The notes below the pieces were generated by a model. The model ran no database searches. It had not been told where the DNA came from and saw nothing but the letters and a program-made list of their open reading frames with translations. A stretch of DNA of 64,000 nt from Kitasatospora sp052076145 (lineage in GTDB: Bacteria > Actinomycetota > Actinomycetes > Streptomycetales > Streptomycetaceae). How positions within the stretch are numbered: the first letter of the stretch is position 1; each line of letters starts with the position of its first letter. Of the stretch, positions 37,101-45,393 are shown one piece after another. A program made the position numbers and the translations under genes. The DNA lies in NCBI RefSeq assembly GCF_052076145.1, contig NZ_CP197246.1:5704001-5768000 (forward strand), read 5' to 3'.

Positions 37101-38039
37101 GTGAGTACCGCAGCGCAGACCCGCAGCCTCCCCGTCCCCGATGGCCTGGAGGGTGAGCGACTCGACGCCGCCCTGGCCCGGATGTTCGGTTTCTCCCGGA
37201 CGAAGGCGGCCGAGCTGGCCTCCGACGGCAAGGTGACCATCGACGGCGCCACCGCGGGCAAGTCCGACCGCGTGGTGGCCGGGTCCTGGCTGGAGGTCGA
37301 GATCCCCGCCCCCGCCGCACCCGTGCGGCTGATCGCCGAGCCCGTCGAGGGCATGGTGATCGTCCACGACGACGACGACATCGTCGTGGTCAACAAGCCG
37401 GTCGGCGTCGCGGCCCACCCCAGCCCCGGCTGGACCGGCACCACCGTGATCGGCGGCCTGGCCGCCGCCGGGTACCGGATCTCCACCTCGGGCGCGGCCG
37501 AGCGCCAGGGCGTCGTGCACCGCCTCGACGTCGGCACCTCCGGCCTGATGGTCGTCGCCAAGTCCGAGCGCGCGTACACCGACCTCAAGCGGCAGTTCCA
37601 CGACCGCGTGGTCGAGAAGAAGTACAACACCCTCGTCCAGGGCCACCCGGACCCGATGAGCGGCACCGTCGACGCGCCGATCGGCCGCCACCCCAGCTCG
37701 GACTGGAAGTGGGCCGTCACCAAGGACGGCAAGCCCTCCATCACGCACTACGACCTCATCGAGGCGTTCCGGGCGGCCTCGCTGCTCGACATCAAGCTGG
37801 AGACCGGCCGCACCCACCAGATCCGGGTGCACATGTCCGCCCTGCGGCACCCCTGCGTCGGTGACATCACCTACGGCGCCGACCCGACGCTCGCCAAGCG
37901 GCTCGGTCTGACCCGGCAGTGGCTGCACGCCGTCTCGCTGGGCTTCGAGCACCCCTCCGACGGGCAGTGGGTGCAGTACGACAGCGAGTACCCGGAGGAC
38001 CTGCGCCGCGCCCTCGACATCATCTCCTCGGAGAGCTGA
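37101..38039 (+). CDS. RluA/RluD-type rRNA pseudouridine synthase
   Basis: 312 residues. An N-terminal S4 RNA-binding domain (GERLDAALARMFGFSRTKAA) is followed by the catalytic domain with VVHRLDVGTSGLMVVAKSE (the catalytic Asp) and HPCVGDITYGAD. The pattern matches the RluD subgroup that modifies 23S rRNA; whether the target positions equal those of Escherichia coli RluD is not shown. It is a usual neighbour of lspA in Gram-positives. The start is GTG 37101. The stop is one base before the next ATG, so the GNAT gene is likely in the same operon. Confidence 0.9.
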   Translation: MSTAAQTRSLPVPDGLEGERLDAALARMFGFSRTKAAELASDGKVTIDGATAGKSDRVVAGSWLEVEIPAPAAPVRLIAEPVEGMVIVHDDDDIVVVNKPVGVAAHPSPGWTGTTVIGGLAAAGYRISTSGAAERQGVVHRLDVGTSGLMVVAKSERAYTDLKRQFHDRVVEKKYNTLVQGHPDPMSGTVDAPIGRHPSSDWKWAVTKDGKPSITHYDLIEAFRAASLLDIKLETGRTHQIRVHMSALRHPCVGDITYGADPTLAKRLGLTRQWLHAVSLGFEHPSDGQWVQYDSEYPEDLRRALDIISSES

Positions 38040-38040
38040 C

Positions 38041-38505
38041 ATGGCGGCCGTGCCGATCCGCGTCGCCGAGGGGGCGGACGACCTGGCGCTGGTGCACGCC
38101 GTCCGCCGCGAGGTCTTCATCGTCGAGCAGGAGATCCCCGAAGAGCTGGAGTGGGACGAGCTGGACGCGACCTCCGAGCACCTGCTCGCCGTCGCCGCCG
38201 ACGGCAGCCCGCTCGGCACGGCCCGACTGATCCACGGCCCCCAGGCGCTCGGCCTGACCGGCGGCGTCGAGGGCCGGGTGCTGCTCGGCCGCCTCGCCGT
38301 GGTCAAGGCCGCCCGGGGCACCGGCCTCGGCGCGGAGCTCGTCCGCGCGGTCGAGACCGCGGCGCAGGCCCGGGGGGCCGTCGAGTGCGAGCTGCACGCG
38401 CAGACCCAGGCGCTCGGCTTCTACGAGCGGCTCGGGTACGTCGCCGAGGGCCCGGTCTACGACGACGCCGGGATTCCGCACCGGACGATGGTCAGGAGTT
38501 TCTGA
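38041..38505 (+). CDS. GNAT acetyltransferase, ElaA-like
   Basis: 154 residues. It has the order VRREVFIVEQEIPEELEWDE, GTARLIHG, LLGRLAVVKAARGTGLGAEL (acetyl-CoA pyrophosphate loop) and ALGFYERLGYVAEGPVYDD then GIPHRTMVRSF, matching the small ElaA-type GNAT proteins. The acceptor is unknown. It begins one base after the pseudouridine synthase stop and is probably translated from the same mRNA. Confidence 0.85.
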   Translation: MAAVPIRVAEGADDLALVHAVRREVFIVEQEIPEELEWDELDATSEHLLAVAADGSPLGTARLIHGPQALGLTGGVEGRVLLGRLAVVKAARGTGLGAELVRAVETAAQARGAVECELHAQTQALGFYERLGYVAEGPVYDDAGIPHRTMVRSF

Positions 38506-38512
38506 GTCTGGA

Positions 38513-39082
38513 ATGGGGGAGATAGTGGCTGGTCTGGGGGAGTTCACGCCGCTGGTGGACCGGGAGGTCGTGCTCCGGCGGCCGGTGCCGGGGGACGCGG
38601 CAATGGTGCTGAGGGGTAGTCAGGACCCTTTGGTGCGCGAGTTCATGCAAGGTGTTTTTGGCCACGCAGACGAGGCGGCGGCCGCCCGGTGGATCGAGTC
38701 CGTACCACCGCTGCTCTGGGAGCAGGAGAAGGCCGCCTACTTCACCGTCGAATCGGGCGGAATCCCCGTCGGCTGGGGCGAGTTGGTGAATCTGAAGCTC
38801 GCCGAGGGGACGGCCGAGGCGGCCGTCTGGCTGCTGCCCGAGGCGCGTCGGATGCGAACTGCCACGGCTGCGCTGCGCCTCGTCTGCCGCTACGGATTCG
38901 AGCAGCTGGACCTGCGCCGTATCGACGCGTACGCGGCAGCGGATAACATGCCGGTTCAGGTGGTCGGAGCTTTCATCGGATTCCGGCGTGCGGGTTTTTG
39001 CCCAGGCCTGTTCCGTAGCTCGCGCACACACCAGTTGCACGACGCGGTACACGCCACGCTGGTCCCTGACGATTTGTGCTGA
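38513..39082 (+). CDS. GNAT acetyltransferase, RimJ/RimL-like
   Basis: 189 residues. VLRRPVPGDAAMVLRGSQDP starts the fold. VGWGELVNLKLAEGTAEAAV and ARRMRTATAALRLVCRYGFE replace the usual A motif, and LRRIDAYAAADNMPVQVVGA begins the C-terminal part typical of the RimJ/RimL acetyltransferase branch. The acceptor is unknown. ATG 38513 is given; a GTG at 38525 follows GGGGGAG and is possible. An eroded copy of the 3' end of this gene lies at about 55370-55563, so this gene was cut by the duplication that created the second toxin cassette. It is the last gene before cassette 1. Confidence 0.82.
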   Translation: MGEIVAGLGEFTPLVDREVVLRRPVPGDAAMVLRGSQDPLVREFMQGVFGHADEAAAARWIESVPPLLWEQEKAAYFTVESGGIPVGWGELVNLKLAEGTAEAAVWLLPEARRMRTATAALRLVCRYGFEQLDLRRIDAYAAADNMPVQVVGAFIGFRRAGFCPGLFRSSRTHQLHDAVHATLVPDDLC

Positions 39083-39206
39083 CCTCGGGGTAGCCATGGG
39101 GGTGGCGTGAAGGTTCGCACTCTCCCGGCCCAGGTGATCGATACTACGCAGGGAACGGCACGCAGAAGCCGATCTTGCCCTGGGGTTACCCGTACGAACG
39201 ATTCCT

Positions 39207-39251
39207 CTGCCCGAACGGGCAGGTCAGGGGCACCGCTCGATCGCCGAGCGG
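39207..39251 (+). promoter_or_regulatory. Two hairpins just upstream of the cassette 1 WD40 gene
   Basis: CTGCCC-GAAC-GGGCAG (39207-39222) is followed by CCGCTCG-N5-CGAGCGG (39233-39251), and then immediately by the GGAGGAGG ribosome binding site. The same arrangement, with changed bases that keep the pairing, stands ahead of the paralogous gene at 55684-55728. This suggests conserved RNA structure or operators controlling the cassette. Confidence 0.6.
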
Positions 39252-39266
39252 AGGAGGGGGCCTGGA

Positions 39267-41492
39267 ATGGTGGACACGGACGGACAGCGCGCGGAGGAGG
39301 GCCAGCGGCCCGGTATCCGGCTGAGCTTCGGCGGGGAGGAACTGCCGGGCGGCCGTACGGAGTTGCTGCTCGAGGTCGATGGCGCGCTGCGGGTCGAGCG
39401 GCTGACGGCACAGGGGCACACCACCCGGCTCGGCCGGGTGGACGCCGCGTTGACGGTGCGTCTGCTCGCGGCACTGCGGGCCGCCGGCGCCGGTCTCCAG
39501 GGCGGCGAGCCGCCGGCCGGAGCGACGGTGCTGCGGGTCGCCGGAGTACTGCCGGGAGGTGACGCGCTGTGGGCCGACGGCACGTCCGCGCCGCTGCCCG
39601 AGGGCGCCCGGCTGCTGGAGGTGCTCGCGGCCCAGGCACTCGACCCCGCCGCTCCCAGCACCCTGGCCGCTCCGGCCGTCTCACTGGGCGCCTCCCTGCA
39701 CGCCCCGGTGGCCTCGCAGGCCAGGGCCGTGATCGGCGCGGTGGAGGGCCGCCCCGCGTACGCGATCGCGGAGGCGGGCCAGGGCTACGGGCTGGCCGAT
39801 CTGGACACCCGGGAGTCGCTGGGCAGTTCGGGGCCCGACGCCGGGCTGCTGCCGAGCGCGGTGGCGCTGGCGACGGTGGGCGGCCGGGAGGTGTTCGCGA
39901 TCGGCGCCGAGGACGGCGCGGTACAGGTCTGGGACGCCGTCAGCGGCGCCCTGCTGCACGGCACTTCGGGTGGCGAGGGAGCACAGACGGTGGCGGCCGG
40001 GCTGGTGCAGGGGGTGCCGCTGGCGTTCTCGGCGGGCGCCCTCGGCGAGGTCCGGGCCTGGCGCGCGGAGGACGGCCGTCCGCTCGGCCTGCTCGACGTC
40101 GCCGGCCAGGGCGCGGCCGCGCTCGTCCACGCGCACTGCGCAGGCGTCCACCTGCTGGCCGCCGCCGGTGAGGACGGGGTCGTCCGGGTCTGGGACGTGA
40201 CCTCGGGTCAGCGGCTGCACCTGCTGGTGGGCCACCGGGGCCGGGTGACGTCGCTGGCGGTCCTGACCCTCGGTGACCAGGCACTGCTCGCCTCGGCGGG
40301 GCAGGACGGCGAGATCCGGCTCTGGGACCTGGCGACCGGCCAGCCGCACGCACTGCTCACCGGCCACTCCGCCACCGTCACCGGCCTGGCCTTCCTGGAG
40401 GCCGACGGCGCCCCGCTGCTCGCCTCCGCCTCGCTGGACGGCACCGTGCGCACCTGGGACGTGTACCAGGGCGAGGCGAGGCACGGCTGGCCCGCCGGGG
40501 CCGGCTGGCTGACCGCCGTCGCCGCGCTCGACCTCGGCGGCAACCCCACCGTGGTCACCGGTGACGAGCACGGGCGGATCGCCCTCTGGCACCCCGTCAC
40601 CGGCGCCGCGCTCGGCGCCCACGAACTCGGCACCGCCATCAACACGCTGACCGTCGTCGAGCTGGACGGCCGTCCGGTCATCGCCACCGGCCACGCGGAC
40701 GGCAGCCTGCGGCTGACCGACGCCGGGAGCCGCAGCGAGGTCTGGGCACTGGCCGCCGACGGCGGGCCGATCACCTCCCTGGCCGTCGCCGAGGAGACGC
40801 TGGTCTGCGGTACGGCGGCCGGGGCGGTCCGCTGCCACGCGCTGCGGACCGGCGCCCGACTCTCGGTGCCCACCCCGCACACCGGCCCGGTCACCGCCCT
40901 CGGGTTCGCCGCCGAGAGCTCCGTCGGGGCGCCCGCGCTGCTCGCTTCCGCAGGTGCGGACGGCACCGTGCGAGTCCGGCAGGCGCTCGACGGCAGCCCG
41001 CTGCTCCAGTTCACCGCGCACCCGCAGGGCGTGACCGCGATGGCGATCGGTCTCTCCGACGGTCACCGGCTGCTGGCCACCGGCGGGGCCGAGGGCACCG
41101 TCCGGCTGTGGGACGCGGCGAGCGGCGGGGCCGGACCGGTCCTCGACGGCCTGTCAGCCCCCGCCGAGACGCTGACCTTCGGCACCAGCGGCGACCACCC
41201 CGTGGTCGTCGCCGGGACGGCCGACGGCACGGTGCTGGTCTGGGGCGTGCGGGACGGAGCCCGGCTCGGAACTTTCGACGGCGGCGGAACTGCCGTGCGG
41301 TCGTTGGCAGTCCAGAGTCTTGACGGTGAAGTTCTGCTCGCCGCCGGGGACACCGCCTCGACCGTCCGGCTCTGGCACCTGGCCAGCGGCACGCTGCTCA
41401 ACGAGGCGGCGCTCGACCGGGCTCCGCTCGCCATCTCCTTCGGCGAGGCCGGTCTGCACGTGGTGGGTGTGGACGGACCGACGCTGCTCTGA
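39267..41492 (+). CDS. WD40 repeat protein, cassette 1
   Basis: 741 residues. About 150 N-terminal residues without WD repeats (GIRLSFGGEELPGGRTELLL, then a short Trp/Asp-rich turn) precede a long beta-propeller region. Trp-Asp dipeptides in WD40 context recur at residues 222, 309, 353, 397 and 615, with 44-residue spacing in the middle (VRVWDVTSGQRLHLLVGHRG, IRLWDLATGQPHALLTGHSA); other blades are degenerate. There is enough sequence for two seven-bladed propellers. There is no signal peptide or membrane helix. WD40 proteins are interaction platforms. Being first gene of the cassette, it may act as a chaperone, adaptor or immunity-like factor; this is inference. ATG 39267 follows a strong GGAGGAGGGGG. 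Confidence 0.85.
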   Translation: MVDTDGQRAEEGQRPGIRLSFGGEELPGGRTELLLEVDGALRVERLTAQGHTTRLGRVDAALTVRLLAALRAAGAGLQGGEPPAGATVLRVAGVLPGGDALWADGTSAPLPEGARLLEVLAAQALDPAAPSTLAAPAVSLGASLHAPVASQARAVIGAVEGRPAYAIAEAGQGYGLADLDTRESLGSSGPDAGLLPSAVALATVGGREVFAIGAEDGAVQVWDAVSGALLHGTSGGEGAQTVAAGLVQGVPLAFSAGALGEVRAWRAEDGRPLGLLDVAGQGAAALVHAHCAGVHLLAAAGEDGVVRVWDVTSGQRLHLLVGHRGRVTSLAVLTLGDQALLASAGQDGEIRLWDLATGQPHALLTGHSATVTGLAFLEADGAPLLASASLDGTVRTWDVYQGEARHGWPAGAGWLTAVAALDLGGNPTVVTGDEHGRIALWHPVTGAALGAHELGTAINTLTVVELDGRPVIATGHADGSLRLTDAGSRSEVWALAADGGPITSLAVAEETLVCGTAAGAVRCHALRTGARLSVPTPHTGPVTALGFAAESSVGAPALLASAGADGTVRVRQALDGSPLLQFTAHPQGVTAMAIGLSDGHRLLATGGAEGTVRLWDAASGGAGPVLDGLSAPAETLTFGTSGDHPVVVAGTADGTVLVWGVRDGARLGTFDGGGTAVRSLAVQSLDGEVLLAAGDTASTVRLWHLASGTLLNEAALDRAPLAISFGEAGLHVVGVDGPTLL

Positions 41493-41650
41493 GACGTTGC
41501 TCGGAGGGGCATTTGGAGGGGGCGGTCGGCCCTGCTGTCTACGCGGGTCGACCGCCTGTCCATCGGCTGTTTAGCGCTGGCGGCCAGAGTGACTGACTCA
41601 CCGCCGGCTCACTGTTCTGTGACCGTACGACCGCGTGAAGGGAAGAGGCT

Positions 41651-42208
41651 GTGGCCGGAGCGTCGTTCCAGATCGACCTCGAAGAGGTCGAGTCAGCCGC
41701 CAAGCTGATCCGCAGCATGCTCGACGATCTGGCGGAGCCCGCCAACCACCTCGAGGCGGTGGTCAAGCAGGTGCAGAAGTCGGTCTACGGCAGCGACCTG
41801 TTGGGCAAATCGCTGACCGGCGGGTCGTCGTCGGTGGGCGGGGTGGATGTGCACCAGCAGCAGGTGCTGGAGGGCATCCGCTCCTACCTCACCAACTCGG
41901 GTGCGATGGCGGCGAACCTGCTGCAGATGGTGGAGAGCCACCGACTGACGGACGGTCAGAACTCGCAGGACCTGGACAAGATCCTCAAGGACGGCGGCTC
42001 GGGTTCCGGCTCGGGTTCGAGCCCTGCGTCGCCCCCGCCCCCGTCCTCACCCCCGCCGGCTCCGGTGTCCGCGCCCACGCCCATCAAGGACAAGGACCCG
42101 GGCTACGTGCCGCCTGCGGCGCCGACGCTCGACTACAACCACCCGAACCCGCTGTTCCCGGGGCGGCCCCCCGTGGGTGGCGGAGGTTCCCACCACTCGG
42201 AAATCTGA
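41651..42208 (+). CDS. WXG100-like helical protein, cassette 1 (small partner A)
   Basis: 185 residues. The first about 110 form two long amphipathic helices (DLEEVESAAKLIRSMLDDLA, then VVKQVQKSVYGSDLLGKSLT, and a third VLEGIRSYLTNSGAMAANLL), fitting the WXG100/Esx-like size and fold, although a canonical Trp-x-Gly turn is missing. The C-terminal 75 residues are Ser/Pro-rich and end in a conserved RPPVGGG segment. Esx-like proteins pair with larger substrates and are exported by type VII secretion. GTG 41651 follows GAAGGGAAGAGG. The 158-base gap upstream has an 8-bp inverted repeat (GGCGGTCG at 41521, CGACCGCC at 41549) but no gene. The paralog is at 58035. Confidence 0.6.
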   Translation: MAGASFQIDLEEVESAAKLIRSMLDDLAEPANHLEAVVKQVQKSVYGSDLLGKSLTGGSSSVGGVDVHQQQVLEGIRSYLTNSGAMAANLLQMVESHRLTDGQNSQDLDKILKDGGSGSGSGSSPASPPPPSSPPPAPVSAPTPIKDKDPGYVPPAAPTLDYNHPNPLFPGRPPVGGGGSHHSEI

Positions 42209-42238
42209 CCCAGCCCGTCCAGAAAGTGACTCGTCATC

Positions 42239-44560
42239 ATGATCGAGCTGCCGTCCGACCTCGCTGAGGTACTCAAGACCGTCCAGAAGAACGAGAACGG
42301 CGCGGACATCGTCTTCCCCAACGGGAACGAGGACCTGCTCGCCGACCTCGCGTCCGCCTGGGACAACTGGAACAAGGTGGCCGAGAGCCGCATCCAGGCG
42401 ATCATCGACGCCGCCAAGCGCGCGATGGAGCACATGTCCGGCCCGGCGGCCGAGCAGTACGAGCAGTACCTGCAGAAGTACGCGGGCCGGGACGACTCGC
42501 ACGCCGCCACCACGCTGTTGGCCGGGCAGGCGATGGCGAGCAACCTGCACGGCGCCGCGCGGGCCGTCGCCGGGACCAAGCAGGAGATGGTGCGGGAGCT
42601 GGCGTACGCGAAGGAGTACATCCAGCAGCACCCGGAGGGCAAGCACGACGACATCGCCAAGTCCGAGGGCATCAAGACCGCCGCGCAGACGTACCACACG
42701 TACATCGGCCAGGTCGGCTCCGGCGTGGACGGCATGCTGCGGCAGAGCGCGGGACACATCGAGTCGATGACCGGCGCGGGCAAGAGCTGCGCGCTCGGCG
42801 GCGGAGGTGGCGCGGGTGGTTCCGGCGGCGGGGCCGGCGGGCCGGGCAGCGCCCGGGTGGGGCTCGACGGCCTGTCGCCGAACAGCCTGCCCGGTGCCCT
42901 TGGGCCCAACGGTCTGCCGGTGGGTCTCACCGCGCCGGACGGCACGGGTGCCAACGGCCTGCCGGGCGCTCTGGGCCCCAACGGCCTGCCCAGCGGCCTG
43001 GGGCCGGCGGGTCTCGGCGGGCCGGGGCCGATCGGCCTGGGCGGGCCGGGCGGTGGTGGACCCTTCGGCGGTGGATCCGGTAGTGGTGGATTCGGCAGCG
43101 GTGGGTCCGGTAGCGGTGGATCCGGCAGTGGTGGATCCGGTGGGGGTGGTGCTGGCGGCGGCGGGACCGGGGGATCGGGAAGTTCCGGTGTCGGTGCTCG
43201 CACCATGCCCACCATCCCGCACGGGCAGCCGCCGACGATGCCCGACTTCGACGGCGCCCACGGTGGCGCTTCCGGTATCGACTTCGGTATGGGTGGGCAC
43301 GGTCCGCAGATGACCTCGCCGCGGATCCAGCCCTTCGTCCCGCCGCAGCCGACCATGCCGGACTTCAGCGGCACTCTCCCGGACGGCACCTCGACCCACG
43401 GCGGCGAGGGCTGCCTCGGTCCGGACGGAAAGCCGGTCTTCGGCTCCGACATCGGCAAGCCCAAGCTGGACCTGGCCGGACTCGGTGACATCGGCGTGAA
43501 CACGGGCCCGAGCACCGGCGGGCTGACACCGTTCGGCGGCGGTCCGGGCCCGAGCCTCGGCTTCGGCCCCGGCAGCCTCGGTGGCGGTCCCGGTGGTGGC
43601 GGCGGTGGTGGCGGTCTGGCCGCCGGGCTCGGGGCCGGTGGCCTCGGGAGCGCGCTCGGCAGTTCGCTCTCCGGCGCGCTGGGCGGCGCGGGCTCTGCGA
43701 CGGGAGCCGGTGCGTCCTCGCTGGCCGGGGCCGGTGCGGCCGCCTCGCGGCTCGGCGCCGGCACCGGTACGGGCGTCGGCAGCGCGGCCGGGAAGGCCGG
43801 GGTCGGCGGAGTCGGCTCCGGGACCGCCGCAGCCACGGCGGGCCGCCCTGGTGCCGCCGGGATGCACGCCCCCGGCGGATTCGGCGGAGCGCGCGGCGGT
43901 GGCAAGAACGGCGGGAAGAACGGCAACCGCTTCGTGCGGCCGACCCGCTTCGGCTGCGAGGGCGAGGAAGAGGAGGAGGCGCTGCGCACCGACTCCGGTG
44001 TGATCGGCCAGGCGACCGAGCTGGAGCCCCGGGACAAGAGCTGGCACAAGATGCGGCAGCGCTGGGTGGACGAGGCCCGCACGTCGGAGCACCCGGCGGC
44101 GCACGAGGCCGAGGTGGCCGGGCCCACAGGTGCGGAAAGCCCGCTGGTGGCGCAGCTCGCGAGCGCGATCCTCGGCACGCCTACGGAGGGTTCGGCCGAG
44201 GGCGCTTCCGCGGCGGACCCGAAGGAGTCGGCCGGTGAGTCGGCTGGTGGGTCGGCGATCGGCCGCTCGGGGTCCTCGGGGTCCTCGGGGTCCTCGGAGC
44301 CGGCTGCGACGGCCGAGCCGACAGGTGCCGCCGGTGGCGGTGACGCGGACGACGCGTACCTGGACCGGTCCCGTTCGGTGGCCGCCCGTCGCGGGCGGCC
44401 CGAGGAGTCGGCCCCTGCGAGTGGCGGCACTGCGGCCACGCCCGCGCCGACCGCAACCAGGCCCGCGCCGCTGCGGGAGGAGGAGGGCTTCCAGGTGCCC
44501 AGCCCCTTCCTGCGGGCAGCCCTCGAACGGCTCGCCGCCGCCGGTGGCGGCGGGGCCTGA
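42239..44560 (+). CDS. PPE/CpnT-like N-terminal domain protein with glycine-rich body, cassette 1
   Basis: 773 residues. The first about 185 are helical and carry IVFPNGNEDLLADLASAWDN, similar to the WPE-D-E opening of CpnT-like toxins, plus KYAGRDD, a YxxxD-type element. A glycine/proline-rich stretch (residues about 190-560, many GGSGSGG units) leads to the conserved pieces NRFVRPTRFG and VIGQATELEPRDKSWHKMRQ, and the C-terminus ends FQVPSPFLRAALERLA. It is probably a secreted or surface-linked partner of the large protein downstream. The ATG lacks a strong ribosome binding site. The 18 bases before it (AGAAAGTGACTCGTCATC) are identical in the paralogous gene at 58708. Confidence 0.65.
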   Translation: MIELPSDLAEVLKTVQKNENGADIVFPNGNEDLLADLASAWDNWNKVAESRIQAIIDAAKRAMEHMSGPAAEQYEQYLQKYAGRDDSHAATTLLAGQAMASNLHGAARAVAGTKQEMVRELAYAKEYIQQHPEGKHDDIAKSEGIKTAAQTYHTYIGQVGSGVDGMLRQSAGHIESMTGAGKSCALGGGGGAGGSGGGAGGPGSARVGLDGLSPNSLPGALGPNGLPVGLTAPDGTGANGLPGALGPNGLPSGLGPAGLGGPGPIGLGGPGGGGPFGGGSGSGGFGSGGSGSGGSGSGGSGGGGAGGGGTGGSGSSGVGARTMPTIPHGQPPTMPDFDGAHGGASGIDFGMGGHGPQMTSPRIQPFVPPQPTMPDFSGTLPDGTSTHGGEGCLGPDGKPVFGSDIGKPKLDLAGLGDIGVNTGPSTGGLTPFGGGPGPSLGFGPGSLGGGPGGGGGGGGLAAGLGAGGLGSALGSSLSGALGGAGSATGAGASSLAGAGAAASRLGAGTGTGVGSAAGKAGVGGVGSGTAAATAGRPGAAGMHAPGGFGGARGGGKNGGKNGNRFVRPTRFGCEGEEEEEALRTDSGVIGQATELEPRDKSWHKMRQRWVDEARTSEHPAAHEAEVAGPTGAESPLVAQLASAILGTPTEGSAEGASAADPKESAGESAGGSAIGRSGSSGSSGSSEPAATAEPTGAAGGGDADDAYLDRSRSVAARRGRPEESAPASGGTAATPAPTATRPAPLREEEGFQVPSPFLRAALERLAAAGGGGA

Positions 44561-44616
44561 CGGCCTCCCGACACACCACCCGTCCGACCCCCGCTCCCAC
44601 CGAACGAGGACCCCCG

Positions 44617-45387
44617 ATGAGCGACCAGCAGAGCGAAGAGTTCAGCGAAGGGTTCACGGCGCAGGAGGCCCCGCGCCTTCAGGAGACCTTCGGCGTCCGG
44701 GCGGAGCCCGTGCAGGAGGTCCCGTTCGAGCGGGTCGAGCAGTTGCAGCCGGTGGAGCAGGGTCGGGCGCGGGTGCAGCCGTTCGAGGAGGCGCGGGTCG
44801 AGCAGTTGCAGCCGGTGGAGCAGGGCCGGGCTCCGCTGCAGCCCTTCGAGCAGGACGGTGTGACGCCCGCTCGGCTGACGCCGCGTGTGGGCACGGTGGT
44901 GTCGCCACGACCCGCGTCGATCAACGCGCAGGGGCAGCAGTCCGGGGGCGGGGGCGGCGGCGCCGGGCAGGGTTTCCAGGTCGACGTGGACCAGTACCGG
45001 TCCGCCGTCAGCCCCGTACTCGAGGCCGCAGACCAGGTGACCCAGCTCGCCACCCGCCTCTCGGCCTACCTCTCCAGTGCCGAGGGGAGCTCCCCCTGGG
45101 GCGACGACGAATCCGGGAAGCAGTTCTCCGAAGGGGAGAAGGGCTACCTCAAGTACAGCAAGGACACCCAGAGCGGCCTCAAGACCCTCGGCGAAGGGCT
45201 CAAGGGAGTCTCCGACGGCCTGAAGGCGATGGCCGACGGCTACGAGAACTCCGAGCAGTCCCTGACAGGTGGGTTCGACGCCCAGGGCGGCGGTGGCGGT
45301 CAGGTCGGTGCGACCGCGCCGCCCGCGTACTCCGCGCCGCTGCCGACCATGCCGTACAACCTGCGGCCCACGACCGGAAAGCACTGA
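44617..45387 (+). CDS. WXG100-like protein with YxxxE motif, cassette 1 (partner B)
   Basis: 256 residues. The N-terminal half is repetitive and acidic: a 21-residue unit (RVEQLQPVEQGRARVQPFEE) occurs twice, 63 bases apart. The C-terminal half has the Esx-like hairpin, starting GFQVDVDQYRSAVSPVLEAA, a turn with SPWGDDESGKQF, and a second helix GLKTLGEGLKGVSDGLKAMA ending in YENSE, which fits the type VII signal YxxxE/D. The last residues are RPTTGKH, conserved in the paralog at 60771. The ATG is well supported and the stop lies six bases before the large toxin start, so the two are probably made together and may dimerise through their helical hairpins. Confidence 0.7.
   Translation: MSDQQSEEFSEGFTAQEAPRLQETFGVRAEPVQEVPFERVEQLQPVEQGRARVQPFEEARVEQLQPVEQGRAPLQPFEQDGVTPARLTPRVGTVVSPRPASINAQGQQSGGGGGGAGQGFQVDVDQYRSAVSPVLEAADQVTQLATRLSAYLSSAEGSSPWGDDESGKQFSEGEKGYLKYSKDTQSGLKTLGEGLKGVSDGLKAMADGYENSEQSLTGGFDAQGGGGGQVGATAPPAYSAPLPTMPYNLRPTTGKH
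44731..44856 (+). repeat. Two tandem 63-bp repeats in the partner B gene, cassette 1
   Basis: CGGGTCGAGCAGTTGCAGCC starts both units (44731 and 44794), giving a 21-residue period without breaking the frame. Confidence 0.8.
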
Positions 45388-45393
45388 CCCGCC

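Noticed and set aside
41521..41556. 8-bp inverted repeat GGCGGTCG/CGACCGCC before the cassette 1 WXG-like gene, as a regulatory element
   Set aside because: The 20-base loop makes it weak and no counterpart is seen in the short gap of cassette 2.
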